A DNA stretch of 37,793 nucleotides from Serratia liquefaciens (lineage in GTDB: Bacteria > Pseudomonadota > Gammaproteobacteria > Enterobacterales > Enterobacteriaceae). How positions within the stretch are numbered: position 1 is the first letter of the stretch; each line of letters starts with the position of its first letter. The stretch is from NCBI GenBank assembly GCA_012719855.1, contig JAAXZN010000032.1:1-37793 (forward strand), in the 5' to 3' direction. Below are positions 26,790 through 35,062 of the stretch, piece by piece. Made by a program: the position numbers and the translations under genes. Below the pieces are notes generated by a model. It did no database searches, had not been told where the DNA came from, and saw nothing but the letters and a program-made list of their open reading frames with translations.

Positions 26790-27320
26790 TTATTGGATTT
26801 CTGACGGCTCGACGGCTAACGGGTGGCTCGCCCACCATTGCTGCGCCTGCTGATGGCTAACCTGCGCGCCTTTAAAGTTCACCACGCGCTTTCCACGCTG
26901 CTCTCCGCGGTGATACAGCGCCCGCATGCACAGGTGCGGGAAGATTTCCCGCACAATCAGATTGCGCATTTCTCGCGTATGCCCGAAGGGCGCTATCCAG
27001 TCGCAGAACCACAGGCGATCGCCGCTGTTCCAGTCACTTTCCAGCATATTCACCGCAGGCTGCGTCAGATAACGCGCCTCGGCCTCTTGATTCATCCACG
27101 CCCAGCTGAGGAAAAACACCGGCTGATTCTGGTGCGACGCCAGCACATATTGCTGTCGCTTGATGATCGGCAGCAGCAGGGTCGGCAGGGTGTGCAACGG
27201 GGCGTCGCGGTGCATCGGCGAATGCATCCACAGCCATACCGCCGCGCCAAAGGCTTCTGCCTCGCTGTCTTCACCGCCGAGGATCAGCGGCGCCCTGATA
27301 TCGTATTCGCCTATGCGCAT
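26790..27320 (-). CDS. cdiC: toxin-activating lysine acyltransferase (HlyC/CdiC family)
   Basis: Cytosolic acyltransferase, 176 residues, expected to transfer a fatty acyl chain from acyl-ACP to lysines of the CdiA exoprotein before export. It resembles HlyC throughout. The catalytic His is His37 in HSPMHRDAP (HlyC: SSPLHRNWP, His23) and the catalytic Asp is Asp107 in WFCDWIAPFG (HlyC: WFIDWIAPFG). SWAWMNQEAEARYL matches the HlyC block SWANLSLENEIKYL. HlyC is 170 residues. The gene lies 10 bp after cdiB and 10 bp before cdiA, with GAGGG eight bases before the ATG. The cdiB-cdiC-cdiA order matches the E. coli STEC class IV CDI systems in which CdiC lipidation aids target-cell recognition. Confidence 0.92.
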   Translation of the reverse strand: MRIGEYDIRAPLILGGEDSEAEAFGAAVWLWMHSPMHRDAPLHTLPTLLLPIIKRQQYVLASHQNQPVFFLSWAWMNQEAEARYLTQPAVNMLESDWNSGDRLWFCDWIAPFGHTREMRNLIVREIFPHLCMRALYHRGEQRGKRVVNFKGAQVSHQQAQQWWASHPLAVEPSEIQ

Positions 27321-27330
27321 GGTCGTACCC

Positions 27331-29046
27331 TCAGTAGTTCCAGCTAAGGTTAAAGCCCAGAGTGACCGGGCTGGTGCTGAACCCCTTGGGTTTGGAGAAA
27401 GGCACGCCGGCGAACAAATCGTAACCGACCTTGAAGGCGTAGCCGCGCAGGCCCACTACGCCGCCGGCCAGGTGCTGCCCAACCAGATAGTCGGAACCGT
27501 AACCGCCCACTTCGCCGTAGTCGGCACCGAGATACAACTCTTGCCCCTGCAACGGCGTGCGCCAGGCCAGATCGTTACGGACGAACCAGCCGTGATTGGC
27601 GTTCAGGGTGCGCTCGCCGTCAAAGCCGCGCACCGTCCAACGGTTGCCGATAGCGAACTGGTCCTGCGGCGTCAGCGGCGTATCGCTGATCTGACGCTGG
27701 TATTGCACGTTGTAGCGGAAGTTCTGGCTGAACAGGCTGAATGGCACGTCGAGCTGGGCGTTAAGCTGCACAATTTTGCTGAGCGCCGTCGCCTCGCCAA
27801 AGGTCTCTTCCGGCGCAGGCAATGCGCCGAACCAACGGGTACCGCGCTGATAGCTGACACCCGCGTCCAGCGTGGCTTGTTGAATGTAATGGCGGTGCTG
27901 CAGCCCCAGGCGCCAGCCCGAGGTGCGTCGGCGCTGCACTTCCACTTCGGTATCGTTGATGTAGTTGCTGGACTCGCGCGCCAGCACGTCATAGGTCAGC
28001 GTGGTTTTCTGGCTGCCGTTACGGTGCAGTACGCGGCTGAGTTGGAAATCCAGGTTCTTGCTCTTGCCGCTGTAGCGGTAATCCTGATTCTGACCGGCAA
28101 TGGTCTGGTGGTAGTCATAGCTGTTGGCGGTGACCCCGGCCATCCAGTAACCGAAAGGCACCGAATAGTGCCCGGTGATGTTCTTCGATCCCTTGCCGCC
28201 CTGGTTTTGCAGATCGGTAGAGCCGGAGATATAGAACAGATCGCTGAGCGAAAACGGGTTATCCAGCGACAGCGTCAAACCGCCCTGATAACGCCCGGTG
28301 CTCTTGGTGCCGGAATCATCCAGCGAGGCGCCAATACGCCACATGCGTTCCTGCTTCCAGCTCAGGGCAATGTCGCTTTCGCCGGGCTGTTCGCCGGGGA
28401 TAATTTCCATATTGGCCTGCACCGTCGGCAGGCGCTGCAGGTTTTCCAGCCCCTGTTCAATATCACGCAGATCCAGCAGGTTGCCCGCATGGGCCGGGAA
28501 GCTGCTGTAAGGCTGAATGTAATGGCCGCTGTCCGGCGTCAGTTTCACCTGCCGCACGTAGCCTGGCACCACCACCAATCGCAGTTGGCCGCTTTTCAGA
28601 TCCTGCGTCGGCGCCAATACGCGGGTGGTGATATAGCCGTGATCCACCAGCCGGTTTTGCAGGGTGCTCATCAGCAGGTTAATGCCCTGCCCGCCCAGGC
28701 AACGGCCCTGCGCCTGGTTGGCGATGCGCTGCAACGGCAGCCAATGGGGGAGCTTGTCCTGGCCGCTCAACACGACCTGATCAATTGGGAAACAAGGTTT
28801 TTCTGCTGGGAAAGCAATGCGACCAAAGCTGGACGAAGGTGGCGACAGGCGCACATCAGGCGTCGGGGGGGTCAGCTGTTGCTCCAGCGCCTTTTGCCGC
28901 TGCTGCTGTATGATCAGCTGTTCGCTGTTTGATGTTGCCGCCAGCAGCGGTTGGCTGAATATAAATAGCGGCAAGACAACGGAGCCAAATGGAATACAGC
29001 CCTTGCGCACAGCAAGGCTGAGCGAAGAGTAAGCGGAGTGGCGCAT
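27331..29046 (-). CDS. cdiB: TpsB/CdiB outer-membrane secretion pore
   Basis: Omp85-superfamily transporter (FhaC/ShlB type) that exports CdiA across the outer membrane, 571 residues from the ATG at 29046. It has a signal peptide (about residues 1-37, ending SQPLLAA), a short linker with helix H1, and two POTRA domains: the first around [11 protein letters not shown] with paired Cys residues, the second around [21 protein letters not shown] 16-strand barrel follows from about 230. The barrel motif WTVRGFDGE (about 470) is the VRGY-type L6 loop of the family. The last strand ends [14 protein letters not shown] lies about eight bases before this ATG; a longer frame exists only from a TTG at 29100. 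It is first in a four-gene minus-strand operon with cdiC, cdiA and the candidate immunity gene. Confidence 0.92.
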   Translation of the reverse strand: MRHSAYSSLSLAVRKGCIPFGSVVLPLFIFSQPLLAATSNSEQLIIQQQRQKALEQQLTPPTPDVRLSPPSSSFGRIAFPAEKPCFPIDQVVLSGQDKLPHWLPLQRIANQAQGRCLGGQGINLLMSTLQNRLVDHGYITTRVLAPTQDLKSGQLRLVVVPGYVRQVKLTPDSGHYIQPYSSFPAHAGNLLDLRDIEQGLENLQRLPTVQANMEIIPGEQPGESDIALSWKQERMWRIGASLDDSGTKSTGRYQGGLTLSLDNPFSLSDLFYISGSTDLQNQGGKGSKNITGHYSVPFGYWMAGVTANSYDYHQTIAGQNQDYRYSGKSKNLDFQLSRVLHRNGSQKTTLTYDVLARESSNYINDTEVEVQRRRTSGWRLGLQHRHYIQQATLDAGVSYQRGTRWFGALPAPEETFGEATALSKIVQLNAQLDVPFSLFSQNFRYNVQYQRQISDTPLTPQDQFAIGNRWTVRGFDGERTLNANHGWFVRNDLAWRTPLQGQELYLGADYGEVGGYGSDYLVGQHLAGGVVGLRGYAFKVGYDLFAGVPFSKPKGFSTSPVTLGFNLSWNY

Positions 29047-29285
29047 TACTTTTTCCCTGTCGAAAGACAAATAAAAGATAAGAATTGTAAACAAACGCAA
29101 ACATTATGCGCACGAATAGCTCACGATCAACTTAATTTTGGTCGGTAATGGGCGCTGGGTAACAAAATGCTTAATAAGAATGATCTGCGACGCTAATGCC
29201 ACCGCTGTAATCCCAAGTCAAAAACAACACTCAACCAATTGTTTTTAATCATTATATTTATTATTTTATTTTGATTGTCATTCAT

Positions 29286-29323
29286 ATTCATGAATAATTG
29301 CATCTAAACAATGCAATTATTCA
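29286..29323. promoter_or_regulatory. perfect 12-bp inverted repeat with adjoining palindrome
   Basis: TGAATAATTGCA (29291-29302) and TGCAATTATTCA (29312-29323) are perfect reverse complements with nine bases between. The left arm overlaps a second palindrome, ATTCATGAAT (29286-29295). It lies 240 bp upstream of cdiB and 300 bp upstream of scrK. The AT-rich symmetric design suggests an operator. No T-tract follows, so it is not a terminator. Confidence 0.5.
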
Positions 29324-29567
29324 TCACCGAGTGATTAATGCCAAACAGGCCATGGTCTTTAGGAAACTTCCTATTTCCAATACGGTTGAGCGCTTTATTA
29401 GTTCTCGCCAGAAATCAAATTCGCGATTAATTGCCATGCTGATTTTTAATTATATTTGTCAATGCGTTACTTATTCACAATCGATATAACTTATTCCGCC
29501 ATCAGGCCAGAGCCACCTCGCAGTCTGCTGCCCTTTCGCGTTGCGCGACAGATTCTTTCGTTGCAAT

Positions 29568-29583
29568 GCTAAACCGGTTCTTC
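29568..29583 (+). promoter_or_regulatory. ScrR-type operator before scrK
   Basis: GCTAAACCGGTTCTTC shares the AAACCGGTT core with the sites before scrY. Against the symmetric sequence GCTAAACCGGTTTAGC it matches 13 of 16. It lies about 45 bp before scrK, fitting LacI-type repression. Confidence 0.65.
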
Positions 29584-29627
29584 TATTTTAGCTCGCCATC
29601 TGACACGGGTGAAAACAGGGGTAGAAC

Positions 29628-30557
29628 ATGGTTAATCGCGTATGGGTTCTGGGTGATGCAGTCGTCGACCTGGTTCCAGAAAATTCAAACAGTTACCTAA
29701 AGTGTCCCGGTGGTGCGCCCGCCAATGTGGCGGTCGGCATTGCCCGCTTGGGCGGCGACAGTGCCTTTATCGGCCGGGTCGGCCAAGACAGTTTCGGTCT
29801 CTTTCTGCAACAGGTGCTCAGCGAAGAACAGGTGGACATTCGCCATATGTTCCTGGACGCCGATCACCACACCTCCACCGTGGTGGTGGACCTCGATTTG
29901 TCGGGCGAACGCTCCTTTACCTTCATGGTCAACCCCAGCGCCGACCTGTTCCTGCAGCCTGGCGATCTGCCTGATTTCAAAGCCGATGAGTGGCTGCACG
30001 TCTGCTCTATCGCCCTGTCGCAAGAGCCCAGCCGCAGCACCACTTTCACCGCCATGGAGAACATCAAGGCGGCCGGCGGTTGGGTCAGCTTCGACCCGAA
30101 CATTCGTGAAGAAGTCTGGCGTCAACCGGATGCGCTGCGCACCTGCCTGCAAAAAGCCCTGCTGCTGGCGGACGTGGTGAAAATATCGCGGGAGGAGCTG
30201 AGTTTTATCAGCAATATCGGTGAGTTAGAGAGCGCCATCGACTGGATGATGCAACGCTACCCGCTGCGTTTGTTGCTGGTGACGCTGGGCGGCGACGGCG
30301 TATGTGTGCATGACGGCAAGCAGATCCGGCATTTTCGTGCCCCTGCGATCACCCCGATCGACACCCCCGGCGCAGGTGACGCTTTTGTCGCAGGCCTGTT
30401 GGCGGCGCTGGCGCAGATCGGCGCCTTGCCGCAGGAGGAACAATGGCCGGCGGTGATCGCTCAGGCCCAGGCCTGTGGCGCATTGGCGACCACCGCCAAA
30501 GGTGCAATGACCGCCCTGCCGCACGCTGACGAACTGCGGGCCTTCCTCCGCCACTGA
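29628..30557 (+). CDS. scrK: fructokinase of the sucrose regulon (PfkB family)
   Basis: Cytosolic sugar kinase phosphorylating the fructose released by sucrose-6-phosphate hydrolase, giving fructose-6-phosphate. It has 309 residues. The PfkB N-terminal signature GGAPANVAVGIARLGG is at about 25-40. The catalytic and anion-hole motif DTPGAGDAFVAGLL is at about 244-257, with Asp250 as base. SFDPNIREEVW is a typical ScrK block. GGGG lies about seven bases before the ATG. It is first in the cluster and has its own ScrR-like operator. A 229-bp gap containing a second promoter region separates it from scrY, the same layout as in enterobacterial scr regulons such as pUR400. Confidence 0.93.
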   Translation: MVNRVWVLGDAVVDLVPENSNSYLKCPGGAPANVAVGIARLGGDSAFIGRVGQDSFGLFLQQVLSEEQVDIRHMFLDADHHTSTVVVDLDLSGERSFTFMVNPSADLFLQPGDLPDFKADEWLHVCSIALSQEPSRSTTFTAMENIKAAGGWVSFDPNIREEVWRQPDALRTCLQKALLLADVVKISREELSFISNIGELESAIDWMMQRYPLRLLLVTLGGDGVCVHDGKQIRHFRAPAITPIDTPGAGDAFVAGLLAALAQIGALPQEEQWPAVIAQAQACGALATTAKGAMTALPHADELRAFLRH

Positions 30558-30646
30558 TGCATTCTCAGCCCATCGGGCCCCGAAAAACTCGAGCTTAAGC
30601 GGGCGAAATTGGGGCCGACTTCACTGTTTGTTGCTCAGGCACAATT

Positions 30647-30662
30647 TGCGGACTCGATCACA
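30647..30662 (+). promoter_or_regulatory. candidate CRP site before scrY
   Basis: TGCGG-ACTCGA-TCACA has one perfect CRP half-site (TCACA) and a 3-of-5 partner at the correct six-base spacing. It ends four bases before the first scrY operator. Catabolite control is known for scr regulons; this particular site is inferred. Confidence 0.45.
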
Positions 30663-30665
30663 ATA

Positions 30666-30681
30666 GCTGAATCGGGTTAGC
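30666..30681 (+). promoter_or_regulatory. ScrR-type operator 1 before scrY
   Basis: GCTGAATCGGGTTAGC is an imperfect palindrome matching GCTAAACCGGTTTAGC at 13 of 16 positions. It is 60 bp upstream of operator 2, a spacing of nearly six helical turns that would allow looping. Confidence 0.6.
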
Positions 30682-30725
30682 AAACTTGATTGCCAGTCGC
30701 TCTTCAACTCACTATCTTTCATCCT

Positions 30726-30741
30726 GAAAAACCGGTTTAGC
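30726..30741 (+). promoter_or_regulatory. ScrR-type operator 2 before scrY
   Basis: GAAAAACCGGTTTAGC contains the perfect palindrome AAACCGGTTT and matches the symmetric operator at 14 of 16 positions. It is 45 bp before the scrY start codon. Confidence 0.7.
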
Positions 30742-30786
30742 AATTTAGCAAAAAATAATAACAACCTTCCCGGATGATAGAAAATC

Positions 30787-32196
30787 ATGAAAAAACTTAG
30801 CTATCTGGCCATCACTACAGGGCTTCTCATCTCTACCTCTGCGGCGGCAACAGGCGCCAACGACAGTATCGAAGCGCGTCTGAATGCGCTGGAACAGCGG
30901 CTGCAGCAGGCCGAACAACGGGCGAGCCAGGCAGAAACGCGCGCCACGGCGGCGGAGCGCAAGGCCCAGCAGTTGGAACAACGCACCGCCAACACCGAGC
31001 GGCAAACCGTTCAGGTGGCGCAGCGCACTGCAACGCTGGAAACTCAGACCGCGCCGGCCAGCAACCTGAAGCTCACCGGCTTAACCGATCTCAAGCTGTA
31101 CGGCGACGTCGAATTCAACCTGGACGGTGCCAGCCGCAGCGGCCAGCTTACGTCGCTAAAAAGCAGCGACAACAAAGACTGGAAGCCCGGCAACAAAGAA
31201 AAGTGGGATATCAACGGTCGCATACTGGTCGGCGTGGACGGTTATCGCCGCAACCCGGACGGCAATTTCTCCGGTTTCAGCGTGCAACCGCTGGCGGACA
31301 TGACCGGCAAGATGAACCTCGACGACGCCGCCTTCTTCTTCGGCAACGAAAAGAACTGGCAAACCAAGATTGGTCGCTTTGAAGCCTATGACATGTTCCC
31401 GCTCAATCAGGACACCTTCATCCAGTATTCCGGCAATACCGCCAACGATCTGTACGCCGATGGCTTCGGTTATATCTACATGATGAAAGAAGGCCGCGGT
31501 CGTAGCAGCAGCGGCGGTAACCTGATGTTGAGCAAGTACGCCGGCGACTTCTACTTCGAACTGAATACGCTGGTCGAAGACGGTACTTCGCTGTTCCAGG
31601 ACGACGCCTACCACGGCAACAGTCTGGATAACAAAAAGAATGTCGCCTATCTGCGACCGGTGATCGCCTGGAAAAAAGATCGGCTCAGCGCGGCGGTGGC
31701 GATGGAGAGCAACGTGGTCAACAACGCCTATGGCTACCGTGACAGTCAGGGGCAATTCGTCGACCAGTCCAAACGCAACGGCTATGGCATGACCCTCAGT
31801 TGGAACAACACCGCCACCCATCCGGACAACGGCGTGGTCGCCAACCTGAGCACCGCCTATCTTGACGCCGCCGGCGAGCAGGACTTTACCGCCGGGATCA
31901 ACGTGCTGTGGCGTCGCTTTGAAGTGGGTTATATCTATGCTCACAACAATATCAAAGAGTTCAACACGGCCGGAATGACGGCCGATATCAGCAACCCGCT
32001 CAGCGAACCGGGCAAGTATGACATCCATACAATCCATACTTCGTATCAGATACCTAACATCATGAATATGAAGAATTTCAATTTGTACCTCGGCGCCTAC
32101 GTCTCGATGTTGGAGGCCAATGCCGAGAACAAGATAGCTAACGCCAATAACGATCAGCGCTACGGCGTACGCGCCAGATTCAAGTACTTCTTCTGA
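30787..32196 (+). CDS. scrY: sucrose-specific outer-membrane porin ScrY
   Basis: Trimeric 18-strand maltoporin-family channel for sucrose entry through the outer membrane, 469 residues. The signal peptide is MKKLSYLAITTGLLISTSAA with cleavage near residue 20-21. Residues about 26-88 form a Gln/Arg/Ala-rich coiled coil (LNALEQRLQQAEQRASQAET), the periplasmic N-terminal extension that distinguishes ScrY from LamB. The barrel starts near 98 (LYGDVEFNL) and ends in Phe-Phe (GVRARFKYFF). The family block KIGRFEAYDMFPLNQDTF (about 196-213) is present. The ribosome site is weak. It is the first gene of scrYAB, behind two operators and a CRP-like site, and is followed by a terminator-like hairpin. 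Confidence 0.95.
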   Translation: MKKLSYLAITTGLLISTSAAATGANDSIEARLNALEQRLQQAEQRASQAETRATAAERKAQQLEQRTANTERQTVQVAQRTATLETQTAPASNLKLTGLTDLKLYGDVEFNLDGASRSGQLTSLKSSDNKDWKPGNKEKWDINGRILVGVDGYRRNPDGNFSGFSVQPLADMTGKMNLDDAAFFFGNEKNWQTKIGRFEAYDMFPLNQDTFIQYSGNTANDLYADGFGYIYMMKEGRGRSSSGGNLMLSKYAGDFYFELNTLVEDGTSLFQDDAYHGNSLDNKKNVAYLRPVIAWKKDRLSAAVAMESNVVNNAYGYRDSQGQFVDQSKRNGYGMTLSWNNTATHPDNGVVANLSTAYLDAAGEQDFTAGINVLWRRFEVGYIYAHNNIKEFNTAGMTADISNPLSEPGKYDIHTIHTSYQIPNIMNMKNFNLYLGAYVSMLEANAENKIANANNDQRYGVRARFKYFF

Positions 32197-32213
32197 CGCT
32201 GATGAACTGATTT

Positions 32214-32246
32214 CCGCCGCGAAAATCCGCGGCGGCATTTTTATTT
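32214..32246 (+). terminator. intercistronic terminator/attenuator between scrY and scrA
   Basis: CCGCCGCG (32214-32221) pairs with CGCGGCGG (32228-32235) around AAAATC, followed by CATTTTTATTT. It looks like a true rho-independent terminator but lies only 16 bases before the scrA start. Partial read-through would lower scrA and scrB expression relative to the abundant porin. Confidence 0.7.
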
Positions 32247-32261
32247 ATGAAGGGAGTGAAC

Positions 32262-33632
32262 ATGGACATAACCGCAACCGCCAACGCGCTACTGCCGCTG
32301 CTCGGCGGCAAAGAAAATATCGCCAGCGCCGCCCACTGCGCCACGCGCCTGCGTCTGGTGCTGGTGGATGACAGCAAGGTAGACAAAGTGGCGATCGGCA
32401 AGCTGGACGGGGTGAAAGGCTGCTTTAGCAACGCCGGACAGATCCAGGTGATTTTCGGTACCGGACTGGTCAACAAGGTGCACGCGGAATTTATCAAAGC
32501 GGCCGGCGTCAGCGAATCCAGTAAATCGGAAGCCGCCGACATAGCCGCTAAAAAGCTTAATCCGCTGCAACGCATCGCCCGCCTGCTGTCGAATATCTTC
32601 GTGCCGATCATTCCGGCCATCGTCGCCTCCGGCCTGCTGATGGGCCTGCTCGGTATGGTGAAAACCTACGGCTGGGCTGATGCCAACAGCGCCCTGTTCG
32701 TGATGCTGGACATGTTCAGTTCGGCGGCGTTCATCATTTTACCGATCCTGATCGGTTTCACCGCGGCGCGCGAGTTCGGCGGTAACCCCTATCTGGGCGC
32801 CACGCTCGGCGGCATTCTGACTCACCCGGCGCTGACCAACGCCTGGGGTGTCGCCAGCGGCTTCCACACCATGGATTTCTTCGGGCTGGAAATCGCCATG
32901 ATCGGCTATCAGGGTACGGTATTCCCGGTGCTGCTGACGGTGTGGTTTATGAGCGTGCTGGAAAAACAGCTGCGTAAAGTGATCCCCAACGCGCTGGATC
33001 TGATCCTGACGCCGTTCCTGACGGTGGTGATCTCCGGCTTCGTCGCCATGCTGTTTATCGGGCCCGCCGGGCGTGCGCTGGGTGACGGCATCTCCTTTGT
33101 CCTCAGCACGTTGATTGCCCACGCCGGTTGGTTTGCCGGCTTGCTGTTCGGCGGCCTCTATTCCGCTATCGTGATCACCGGCATTCACCACAGCTTCCAT
33201 GCCGTCGAAGCCGGGCTGTTAGGGAATCCGAATATCGGCGTTAACTTCCTGCTGCCGATCTGGTCAATGGCCAACATCGCCCAGGGTGGTGCCTGTCTGG
33301 CGGTGTATTTCAAAACCCGTGATGCAAAAATCAAAGCCATTGCGGTACCTTCCGCCTTTTCCGCCATGCTTGGCATTACCGAAGCGGCGCTGTTCGGCAT
33401 CAACCTGCGCTTTGTGAAGCCGTTTTTGGCAGCGTTGGCAGGCGGTGCGCTCGGTGGAGCCTGGGTCGTGGCCAATCATGTCGGCATGAACGCCGTCGGG
33501 CTCACGGCCATTCCGGGAATGGCGATTGTGCAGGCCAGTTCGCTGGTGAGTTATATCATTGGTCTGGTGATCGCCTTTGGCAGCGCCTTTACCCTCTCGT
33601 TGTTGCTGAAATACAAAACGGACAGTGAATGA
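32262..33632 (+). CDS. scrA: PTS sucrose-specific EIIBC component
   Basis: Inner-membrane phosphotransferase permease importing sucrose as sucrose-6-phosphate. It has 456 residues from the ATG at 32262, chosen because AGGGAG sits five bases upstream; the earlier ATG at 32247 has none. The N-terminal IIB domain has its phosphorylated Cys26 in HCATRLRLVL. The IIC domain starts at about 105 with IPAIVASGLLMGLLG and contains the substrate-site block GITEAALFGINLRF (about 369-382). No IIA domain is present, so it must take phosphate from the glucose IIA (Crr) protein, as in other ScrA proteins. The stop overlaps the scrB start (ATGA). Confidence 0.95.
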   Translation: MDITATANALLPLLGGKENIASAAHCATRLRLVLVDDSKVDKVAIGKLDGVKGCFSNAGQIQVIFGTGLVNKVHAEFIKAAGVSESSKSEAADIAAKKLNPLQRIARLLSNIFVPIIPAIVASGLLMGLLGMVKTYGWADANSALFVMLDMFSSAAFIILPILIGFTAAREFGGNPYLGATLGGILTHPALTNAWGVASGFHTMDFFGLEIAMIGYQGTVFPVLLTVWFMSVLEKQLRKVIPNALDLILTPFLTVVISGFVAMLFIGPAGRALGDGISFVLSTLIAHAGWFAGLLFGGLYSAIVITGIHHSFHAVEAGLLGNPNIGVNFLLPIWSMANIAQGGACLAVYFKTRDAKIKAIAVPSAFSAMLGITEAALFGINLRFVKPFLAALAGGALGGAWVVANHVGMNAVGLTAIPGMAIVQASSLVSYIIGLVIAFGSAFTLSLLLKYKTDSE

Positions 33633-35041
33633 TGGAAGAACTGAAGCTGATGAAACAGGCCGTTCAGGCGATGATGAGCGGCATGCCCAAGGCGCTGCGC
33701 GATCCGCACCGACCGGCGTGGCACCTGGCCCCCAGCGTCGGGCTGCTCAACGATCCCAACGGTTTTATCCAGCATAACGGGGTTTACCACCTGTTCTATC
33801 AGTGGAACCCGCTGGGCTGCGATCACCGCAACAAATGCTGGGGCCACTGGCAATCGACGGACCTGGTCCACTGGCAGCACCAGCCGGTGGCGCTGGTGCC
33901 GGGAGCCTGCTACGACAGCCATGGCTGTTACTCCGGCTCGGCGGTAGTGGCGGACGGCAAAATCATGCTGGCGTATACCGGCAACGTAAAATATCCCGAC
34001 GGCTCACGCACCGCTTATCAATGTCTGGCACAGGAGAATGCACAAGGCGGCTATGACAAGCTCGGGCCGGTGTTGCCGCTGCCGCCGGGTTACAGCGGCC
34101 ACGTGCGCGATCCGAAGGTCTGGCGCCATCAGGACAACTGGTACATGGTGCTCGGCGCGCGTGACCTGCAGGATCGCGGTAAGGTTTTGCTGCTGCGCTC
34201 CGCCGAACTGCGCAACTGGCAGCTGTTGGGTGAAATCGCAGGTTCACAGCTGAACGGCATGGGCGACTTCGGCTATATGTGGGAATGCCCGGACCTGTTT
34301 ACGCTGGACGGTGTCGAGGTGCTGATCTGCTGTCCACAAGGGCTGGCGGCGGAAGCCGAACGCTATCTCAATGTTTACCAGGCGGGCTATTTCACGGGCA
34401 GGCTGGATTATCGACAGGCCACTTTCGACCATCAGGACTTCCACGAGCTGGATGCCGGGTTTGAATTCTACGCGCCGCAGACCACCCTGACCGAAGATGG
34501 CCGTCGGTTGCTGGTTGGCTGGATGGGCGTGCCGGAGCAAGATGAGGATTGCCACCCGACCCGGCAGTATGGCTGGATCCATATTCTGACCTGCCCACGG
34601 GAGCTGTCGTTGCATAACGGCAAACTCTGCCAACGTCCGGCACGTGAACTGCAACAGCTGCGGGGCGAAAGCCGCCAATGGCAGGGCACCGCCGACGACG
34701 CACCTTGCTGGCCTGTCGACAGCGCGGAGCTGCTGCTGGTGCCAAACGGCACGTTCAACGCCGACTTTGGCGGGGCGATGACCCTGAGTTGGGATGGCAC
34801 CGTGCTGCGGCTGACGCGCAACAACCTGCGCAGCGGGCAGCAGGAACACCGTTACTGGCGCGGTGAGCTGACTCAGCTGCAGATACTGTTCGACCGCTCG
34901 AGCGTGGAGATTTTTATCAATCACGGCGAAGCGACCATGAGTTCGCGCTACTTCCCCGACCCACACCCCTTGCTGCGCCTGCGCGGTAAAGCGCAGCTGG
35001 CGCTCGAGCACTGGTCGCTGACGCCATGCATGCTAGAATGA
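33629..35041 (+). CDS. scrB: sucrose-6-phosphate hydrolase (GH32 invertase)
   Basis: Cytosolic glycoside hydrolase family 32 enzyme splitting sucrose-6-phosphate into glucose-6-phosphate and fructose, 470 residues. The three acidic catalytic motifs are intact: nucleophile Asp42 in LLNDPNGF, transition-state stabiliser Asp161 in VRDPKVW, and acid/base Glu219 in WECPDLF. The five-blade propeller domain runs to about 330. A C-terminal beta-sandwich follows with FDRSSVEIFINHGEATMSSR. Translation is coupled to scrA by the ATGA overlap. The regulator gene follows after 21 bp, so scrR is probably part of the same transcript. Confidence 0.96.
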   Translation: MMEELKLMKQAVQAMMSGMPKALRDPHRPAWHLAPSVGLLNDPNGFIQHNGVYHLFYQWNPLGCDHRNKCWGHWQSTDLVHWQHQPVALVPGACYDSHGCYSGSAVVADGKIMLAYTGNVKYPDGSRTAYQCLAQENAQGGYDKLGPVLPLPPGYSGHVRDPKVWRHQDNWYMVLGARDLQDRGKVLLLRSAELRNWQLLGEIAGSQLNGMGDFGYMWECPDLFTLDGVEVLICCPQGLAAEAERYLNVYQAGYFTGRLDYRQATFDHQDFHELDAGFEFYAPQTTLTEDGRRLLVGWMGVPEQDEDCHPTRQYGWIHILTCPRELSLHNGKLCQRPARELQQLRGESRQWQGTADDAPCWPVDSAELLLVPNGTFNADFGGAMTLSWDGTVLRLTRNNLRSGQQEHRYWRGELTQLQILFDRSSVEIFINHGEATMSSRYFPDPHPLLRLRGKAQLALEHWSLTPCMLE

Positions 35042-35062
35042 CGCATCCTTCGATGAATTCAG

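Larger units (their letters stand above)
29047..29627. other. divergent intergenic region between cdiB and scrK
   Basis: A 580-bp AT-rich gap that must hold the promoters of both the CDI operon (minus) and scrK (plus). It contains an 8-bp inverted repeat AAAAACAA/TTGTTTTT (29220-29227 and 29239-29246), the 12-bp repeat at 29291-29323 and a ScrR-like operator at 29568-29583. A 63-codon frame at 29298-29489 shows no motif and is not counted as a gene. Confidence 0.6.

Noticed and set aside
27160-28932. Plus-strand 590-codon frame opposite cdiB/cdiC
   Set aside because: Both minus-strand genes have clear domains and ribosome sites. The plus frame spans their junction and shows no protein-like features.
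29298-29489. 63-codon frame in the cdiB-scrK gap
   Set aside because: It begins inside the 12-bp inverted repeat, has no ribosome site and no recognisable motif.
29460-29490. CRP-like half-sites upstream of scrK
   Set aside because: TTCACA is present, but the partner half-site is off by one base in spacing.
31156-32238. Minus-strand 360-codon frame opposite scrY
   Set aside because: scrY is a well-supported gene on the other strand; the antisense frame has no motif.
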